Positions 33,934 through 37,778 of a DNA stretch of 37,778 nt are shown here, one piece after another. The stretch is from Robiginitalea aurantiaca. Its GTDB lineage: Bacteria; Bacteroidota; Bacteroidia; Flavobacteriales; Flavobacteriaceae. The stretch is taken from contig NZ_JAUDUY010000015.1 of NCBI RefSeq assembly GCF_030380815.1, forward strand, positions 1-37,778, read 5' to 3'. Under the pieces are notes generated by a model. It had not been told where the DNA came from. It saw only the letters and a list, made by a program, of their open reading frames with translations, and made no database searches. The position numbers and the translations under genes are program-made. The stretch's first letter is position 1; the number at the start of each line of letters is the position of its first letter.

Positions 33934-34482
33934 ATGGGAATTTTCAGTATTTTAGCCTTCATGGATCCTGCAGAATATCTAGCCATAATACCCTTGCTGA
34001 TTTACGGTATAGGGTTGACCGACCTTCTGAGTGAATGGAAACGAATGTTCGATAAGGATGATCGTAACCTGCTCTATATAATTTATACGATAATATTGAC
34101 CGAAGTGGCTGTTTACAATGTCGTGATATATGTGGACCTCGTAAATACGTTCCCACACCAGACCTATGCCCAATATCTTGGATATTTATTGCCCCCGATT
34201 TTATTTATGATTGTCGTAAATGTCTTCACACCAAACCCTGGGAGTAAGACAGCCGAATATTTTAATGACAACATCAGTTTGATTTTTATTCTGATGGCAA
34301 TATTCATTGCAAGCCATTACTTCTATAGTTTTGAAGAACCCAACAGGGTAATGCTTCAAAGAGGCGGGTTCATCTTGTTGTTCTTATTGACGGCATACTT
34401 CAAGAAAAAATGGATGATGTATCTGATCTCAGTACTTTGGTTGGTCGGTTTGGTTTTTAAGGGAGGGATGATGGTCGGCTAA
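33934..34482 (+). CDS. Membrane protein of unknown function
   Basis: A protein of 182 residues with about five to six hydrophobic segments: near 11-26, 46-66, 79-99, 113-128, 143-153 and 159-176. Charged residues fall in the short loops. The segment GIGLTDLLSEWKRMF after the first helix, and a short cationic loop (FKKKWMM) before the last, are the only notable features. I recognise no family. The ATG at 33934 is used; an in-frame ATG at 33961 (MDPAEYL) would start just before the first helix and is a good alternative. It diverges from ppdK and precedes msrB by 59 bases on the same strand, but msrB has its own -7 element. Confidence 0.75.
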   Translation: MGIFSILAFMDPAEYLAIIPLLIYGIGLTDLLSEWKRMFDKDDRNLLYIIYTIILTEVAVYNVVIYVDLVNTFPHQTYAQYLGYLLPPILFMIVVNVFTPNPGSKTAEYFNDNISLIFILMAIFIASHYFYSFEEPNRVMLQRGGFILLFLLTAYFKKKWMMYLISVLWLVGLVFKGGMMVG

Positions 34483-34519
34483 CAATTGTTAATTGTTTAC
34501 AGATAAATTCATATTCCGG

Positions 34520-34527
34520 TACCTTTG
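34520..34527 (+). promoter_or_regulatory. -7 element of the msrB-msrA pair
   Basis: TACCTTTG is an exact TAnnTTTG, ending 14 bases before the msrB ATG, which implies a leader of fewer than ten bases. A TTG further up (24-base spacing) is slightly too far for a standard -33 element. Confidence 0.45.
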
Positions 34528-34541
34528 TAAAAAGAGTTCTT

Positions 34542-35003
34542 ATGATCACATGGAAAAATATAATCAGTTTCTGCAATAACGGAAATCCAGCACCCGATCG
34601 AAGGGTTGAAAAAACCGAGGCGGAATGGCGTGAGATCCTCACTTCGGAACAATTCCATATCACAAGAAAAAAAGGTACGGAAGCACCGCATTCCGGAGCA
34701 CTATGTGGGATACATGAGGCTGGGAAATACAACTGCATTTGCTGCGATACACCTCTTTTTGATTCTACAATCAAGTTCGAATCCGGTACAGGCTGGCCGA
34801 GTTTCACGCAACCAATTGCAGAGAATGCCATTTCATACAAGAAGGACAGTTCCTTTGGGATGGTACGTGTTGAGGTACTGTGTAATACTTGCGACGCGCA
34901 CCTGGGGCACGTTTTTCCTGATGGACCTGAGCCCAGCGGCTTGCGGTATTGTATAAACTCGGAATCCATGAAACTCGACACACGAGTGTCACATGAAGAA
35001 TAA
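34542..35003 (+). CDS. msrB: Peptide-methionine (R)-S-oxide reductase
   Basis: This reduces the R form of methionine sulfoxide in proteins. It has 153 residues without a signal peptide, so it is cytoplasmic. Zinc is held by two cysteine pairs, C65/C68 (CICC) and C114/C117 (CNTC). TGWPSF near 83-88 lines the active site, and the catalytic C137 is in RYCINS. The usual HLGHVF is present at 120-125. It forms a pair with msrA, 18 bases downstream, so the two stereospecific repair enzymes are co-expressed. The start is the ATG at 34542, directly after the -7 element. Confidence 0.96.
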   Translation: MITWKNIISFCNNGNPAPDRRVEKTEAEWREILTSEQFHITRKKGTEAPHSGALCGIHEAGKYNCICCDTPLFDSTIKFESGTGWPSFTQPIAENAISYKKDSSFGMVRVEVLCNTCDAHLGHVFPDGPEPSGLRYCINSESMKLDTRVSHEE

Positions 35004-35021
35004 GTTCCTTAAAAATTTCGA

Positions 35022-35522
35022 ATGGTTATGGGAAAGACAAAAAAGGCGTATTTAGCAGGGGGTTGTTTCTGGGGAATGGAAGACCTGTTCAGAGTCCGCC
35101 CGGGAATTCTGGATACGGAAGTTGGATATATGGGAGGGGAGAATGATCATCCCACCTATCGGAACCATCCGGGGCATGCCGAGGCTATTGAACTTACCTA
35201 CGATCCTGAACAGACGTCATTTAGGGAATTACTCGATTATTTCTACAGGATTCACAATCCAACTACCCTTGATCAGCAGGGAAATGACAAGGGTTCGAGT
35301 TACCGGTCAGCAATTTTTTACCAAAATGAAGAAGAGAAGGTAGAAGCGGAAGCAATGATTCGCATTGTGGAAGACTCGAACAAATGGGAAGGCAAAGTGG
35401 TCACTACGCTTGAAGCTTATACTACATTCTGGCCGGCCGAACCTGAGCATCAGGATTATCTAGTGCGCATTCCCAATGGGTATACCTGTCATTTTGAGCG
35501 GTTTAAGGAGTCTTTTGTCTGA
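35022..35522 (+). CDS. msrA: Peptide-methionine (S)-S-oxide reductase
   Basis: This reduces the S form of methionine sulfoxide. It has 166 residues. The catalytic motif GCFWG with C15 is followed by GYMGG near 35-39, [11 protein letters not shown] and the conserved [18 protein letters not shown] stretch. The C terminus ([10 protein letters not shown]) has no resolving cysteine tail, so recycling may depend on thioredoxin acting directly or on an internal cysteine. C15 and one Cys near the end (YTCHF) are the only cysteines. The start at 35022 has a second in-frame ATG two codons later. It lies 18 bases after msrB. Confidence 0.96.
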   Translation: MVMGKTKKAYLAGGCFWGMEDLFRVRPGILDTEVGYMGGENDHPTYRNHPGHAEAIELTYDPEQTSFRELLDYFYRIHNPTTLDQQGNDKGSSYRSAIFYQNEEEKVEAEAMIRIVEDSNKWEGKVVTTLEAYTTFWPAEPEHQDYLVRIPNGYTCHFERFKESFV

Positions 35523-35668
35523 ATGGGTTTTGGTTTTAAAGGACGTAAAAACGGGGAAATAATTCTTTTATCACTTATCCGCCCCGACCTCTTAAGTGAA
35601 AAGCATAGGATTGGAAATGAGTAAATTAGCCATATACTCCGTATTTCAGCAGCTTCACAACATATTTT

Positions 35669-35698
35669 TTGATCTGGGAGAAGAACACGCAATTTTTG
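35669..35698 (+). promoter_or_regulatory. Possible promoter of the beta-rich secreted protein gene
   Basis: TTG (35669-35671) is followed after 19 bases by AATTTTTG (35691-35698), one mismatch from TAnnTTTG. It ends 27 bases before the ATG at 35726. Confidence 0.4.
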
Positions 35699-35725
35699 TT
35701 ATGATGCGTGGAATAGAATCCCCAA

Positions 35726-36880
35726 ATGAGGTTTAAAAAATATTTACTTCTTCTTAGTATTTTGTCGATTACATGGGCTTATGGCCAGGAAGTCGGTGAT
35801 TTCCGATCCAGCTCTTCAGGTAATTGGACTACAGTAGCCATTTGGGAAACGTATAACGGGACCTCTTGGGTGGCAGCTACGACCTACCCTGGACAAACAA
35901 CGGGAACCAATGATGTCTTCATCATCGGAGGGTTCAGTGTTACCTTAACTTCCACAATTACTAATTCGATCAATTCTGTTATTATTGGTGATGGATCAGG
36001 GGGTACAGATAATTTCTATATCGATGCAAACTCGGGATTAAATACGCAATTGATCAATCTTACCTCAGGAGGTTATGCGGAATGGACCTCCAATGCGAGC
36101 TTTTATTTGCCTTCAGGGGCAGCATTTGTGATTGATGGCGGAACCCTGGCCACGGATAATCCCTGTAGTGCCGCAAAGCGACTGTATATTGGCACGACAA
36201 TTTACTCAACTTGTAATGGAGGCGCTGGTTCCGATTTTAGTTTTACAGAACTACAGGATCAGGGAGGCTCACTTTCGGTTTCCCCTTCCTCCAATAGCCC
36301 TATCTGTGAGGGCAGCACATTAAATCTTTTTGCCAATCCTTCGGGTACTGGATCGTCCTCTGCCACCTTTAGCTGGTCTGGCACGGGTCCAGGGAGTTAC
36401 AGTTTTAGTTCCTCGGATGAAGACCCGGTAATCAGTTCGCTTATAGCGGGATCCTACACCTATACAATTACGATAACAGATTCAAATGGCAACGCCAACA
36501 GCAGTAGTATTGATATACTAATTACCGCTCAAAGTATCAGTATAAATACACAGCCACAGGATCAGGCCATATTTGTTAATTCAAATGCCACCTTTACCAC
36601 GTCAACTTCGAATGCGGACACTTATCAATGGCAGGTTAGCACGGATAGTGGTGTAAACTATACTGATGTTGCGGATGGCTTGGAATATGCTGGCTCCAAT
36701 GGACTTTCCCTGACCGTTATATCACCGGGAGTGGATAAAAGTGGTTATCGCTACCGCGTTGTAGTTTTGAATTCTTCTTCACCTTGTCCGGGTGTAGTAT
36801 CCGGAGAAGCCAACCTTTCAGTAAGGATCAGAACGGTTCTTTCTAACCGAAGGATTACGTATCGGGTGCAAAAGCAGTAG
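35726..36880 (+). CDS. Secreted beta-rich protein with Ig/PKD-like domains
   Basis: A protein of 384 residues. The signal peptide ends near YGQ at 19-21. The N-terminal domain starts GDFRSSSSGNWTTVAIWETY, the opening of a G8-like beta domain found in many flavobacterial surface proteins, and runs to about 170. A PKD/Ig-like domain (about 190-268) and a second Ig-like domain (about 272-368, with YQWQVSTDSG) follow. The end, SNRRITYRVQKQ, is basic and is not the usual type A sorting tail, so the export route past the periplasm is unclear. The stop is followed by non-coding sequence with a nested hairpin, so the gene looks complete rather than truncated. An adhesin or matrix role is only inference. 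Confidence 0.8.
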   Translation: MRFKKYLLLLSILSITWAYGQEVGDFRSSSSGNWTTVAIWETYNGTSWVAATTYPGQTTGTNDVFIIGGFSVTLTSTITNSINSVIIGDGSGGTDNFYIDANSGLNTQLINLTSGGYAEWTSNASFYLPSGAAFVIDGGTLATDNPCSAAKRLYIGTTIYSTCNGGAGSDFSFTELQDQGGSLSVSPSSNSPICEGSTLNLFANPSGTGSSSATFSWSGTGPGSYSFSSSDEDPVISSLIAGSYTYTITITDSNGNANSSSIDILITAQSISINTQPQDQAIFVNSNATFTTSTSNADTYQWQVSTDSGVNYTDVADGLEYAGSNGLSLTVISPGVDKSGYRYRVVVLNSSSPCPGVVSGEANLSVRIRTVLSNRRITYRVQKQ

Positions 36881-36889
36881 GTTCAAATA

Positions 36890-36943
36890 GGTTCTATGAT
36901 GGAAATTATCATTAATAATTTGACTTTAGAACCATGGAATTTT
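36890..36943 (+). terminator. Nested hairpin and T-run after the beta-rich protein gene
   Basis: GGTTCTA (36890-36896) pairs with TAGAACC (36927-36933). Within it AAATTAT (36903-36909) pairs with ATAATTT (36915-36921). A run of six T follows shortly after. It lies about ten bases past the stop. Confidence 0.4.
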
Positions 36944-37142
36944 TTACTTATTTATAAATATATTCCCATCTGAGAAGTTCATTGAAACATTTTATTGACA
37001 CTTCAAGTTTTACATCTCATTTGCTCGGTGTTGTAGAATAATTTATATTCTTTTTGAGGTATATCGACTAGTTATCAGGTTTTTAAAGTGTATAAGATTC
37101 AGTGAATTGTACTGGTAACTATTGAAAACCATTCAAAGATTG

Positions 37143-37183
37143 AAAAAACAGGAAGAGGGTTAATTACTTTTCCCTCTTCCTGT
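37143..37183 (-). terminator. Intrinsic terminator of the T9SS substrate gene
   Basis: ACAGGAAGAGGG (37148-37159) pairs perfectly over 12 bases with CCCTCTTCCTGT (37172-37183) around a 12-base loop. On the minus strand it is followed directly by TTTTTCA. It lies 22 bases past the stop at 37206. Confidence 0.9.
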
Positions 37184-37205
37184 GAATGTTTATCATAAAA
37201 TAGAT

Positions 37206-37778
37206 TTACTGACCTACAATTAATTTTTTGCTGATAATTTCTCCATCCTGTGTGACAATTCTAATCAAATAAACGCCTCTCACGTAGGTGCTAACATCTA
37301 TTTCATATCTGCCGGAAGTCGACCTCGTTGATTGACCCTTAAGTCTTTTGACTAGTTTCCCACTGATGTCATGGATAAAGATGTCAGCAATCTCTACTTC
37401 CTGATCTGATACGCTAACCTGAGTACTCGAAACAGCCGGATTAGGAGATAAATTCAATGTAGTGGCAGGTTTAGAATCGCTATTAAAAGCAGGCATTTCC
37501 CTAGCAGCACTTATCCCACCTGGGGTGATTGAGAACTGTATACTAGTCGCTCCGATAATATTTCCTGCCCCGTATTCCCCGTCATAGGCTGTGGCAGTCA
37601 GGGTATAGGTGCCCTGTGGGAAAGGCACACCACTATAATCAATTCCAGGCAAGTCTCCAAACAACGAGTAAGGAGCCCTTCCCTCCAGTTGTGTGCGTGA
37701 GACAGGCCCTGAAAGGACCATACGGACACTTCCGATCACAGGCGGGTTCGTATTGGTTCTAATGCTCAAATCGATACC
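37206..37778 (-). CDS. Secreted protein with type IX secretion C-terminal sorting domain (C-terminal part, runs off right edge)
   Basis: The frame is open to the last base of the window, giving 190 residues of a longer protein. A TTG at 37769 is in frame but is not a credible start. The first 85 residues form one beta-sandwich unit (SVRMVLSGP, APYSLFGD, QGTYTLTATAYDGEYG) of a kind often repeated in large flavobacterial surface proteins. After a linker, residues from about 108 form the type A sorting domain: LNLSPNPAVSSTQVSV, then IFIHDISGKLVKRL, and RGVYLIRIVTQDGEIISKKLIV at the end. This domain directs export by the T9SS and is cleaved or modified at the surface. What the missing N-terminal part does is unknown. 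Confidence 0.88.
   Translation of the reverse strand, partial: GIDLSIRTNTNPPVIGSVRMVLSGPVSRTQLEGRAPYSLFGDLPGIDYSGVPFPQGTYTLTATAYDGEYGAGNIIGATSIQFSITPGGISAAREMPAFNSDSKPATTLNLSPNPAVSSTQVSVSDQEVEIADIFIHDISGKLVKRLKGQSTRSTSGRYEIDVSTYVRGVYLIRIVTQDGEIISKKLIVGQ

Larger units (their letters stand above)
36881..37205. other. 325-base convergent intergenic region
   Basis: AT-rich and without a visible gene. It holds a probable terminator for each of the two converging genes (36890-36943, plus; 37143-37183, minus). Confidence 0.6.

Noticed and set aside
34457-34981. Minus-strand open frame of 174 codons opposite msrB
   Set aside because: It is opposite an intact msrB with all catalytic residues; its own translation has no recognisable features.
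1-37778. CRISPR arrays, insertion sequences, integrase or attachment sites, tRNA or rRNA genes, toxin-antitoxin or phage-defence systems
   Set aside because: I looked for repeats with regular spacing, transposase or recombinase motifs and RNA gene signatures on both strands and found none.

Overview
The window looks like chromosome of a marine-type Flavobacteriaceae bacterium (Bacteroidota). Three things suggest this. Several upstream regions carry a TAnnTTTG -7 element. A C-terminal type IX secretion (T9SS) sorting domain and lipoproteins with Bacteroidota-style signals are present. The polysaccharide export proteins are of the type found in that phylum. The genus cannot be fixed from sequence alone.

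Positions 806-30858 form one capsule/exopolysaccharide locus of the Wzx/Wzy type. Its left part, all on the minus strand and read from right to left, falls into modules. At 20169-22686 are UDP-glucose dehydrogenase and a UDP-glucuronate 4-epimerase-like enzyme. At 17572-19617 is a surface lipoprotein with thrombospondin type 3 repeats and a beta-helix. At 10621-17364 is an AT-rich serotype-type core: flippase, GT2, polymerase, two GT4 enzymes and an O-acetyltransferase. At 7906-10235 is the UDP-ManNAcA pair WecB/WecC. At 2983-7901 is a UDP-L-FucNAc cassette (CapE, an extra RmlC-like cupin, CapF, CapG) with a GT4. At 806-2793 are a CapK-like adenylate-forming enzyme and the initiating phosphoglycosyl transferase.

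The right part runs divergently on the plus strand (23749-30055): a PLP aminotransferase, a membrane CapD/PglF-type 4,6-dehydratase, Wza and the tyrosine kinase Wzc. A PHP-type phosphatase (30118-30858, minus) converges on wzc. Together the genes would make UDP-GlcA/GalA, UDP-ManNAcA, UDP-L-FucNAc and a 4-amino-4,6-dideoxy-HexNAc nucleotide. The first sugar would be loaded on undecaprenyl phosphate, the repeat unit assembled and flipped, then polymerised and exported under kinase/phosphatase control. A small CHRD-like lipoprotein (22846-23325) sits at the divergence point.

To the right lie housekeeping genes: pyruvate phosphate dikinase, an unknown membrane protein and an msrB-msrA pair. Then come secreted proteins: a beta-rich Ig/PKD-type protein at 35726-36880 and the C-terminal part of a T9SS substrate running off the right edge. 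The left edge holds the N-terminal part of another exported protein. I saw no tRNA, rRNA, CRISPR array, transposase or integrase. No clearly undescribed system stands out. The most unusual points are the extra cupin inside the FucNAc cassette, the missing PglD-type acetyltransferase, the CapK-like enzyme beside the initiating transferase, and the beta-helix lipoprotein embedded in the locus.
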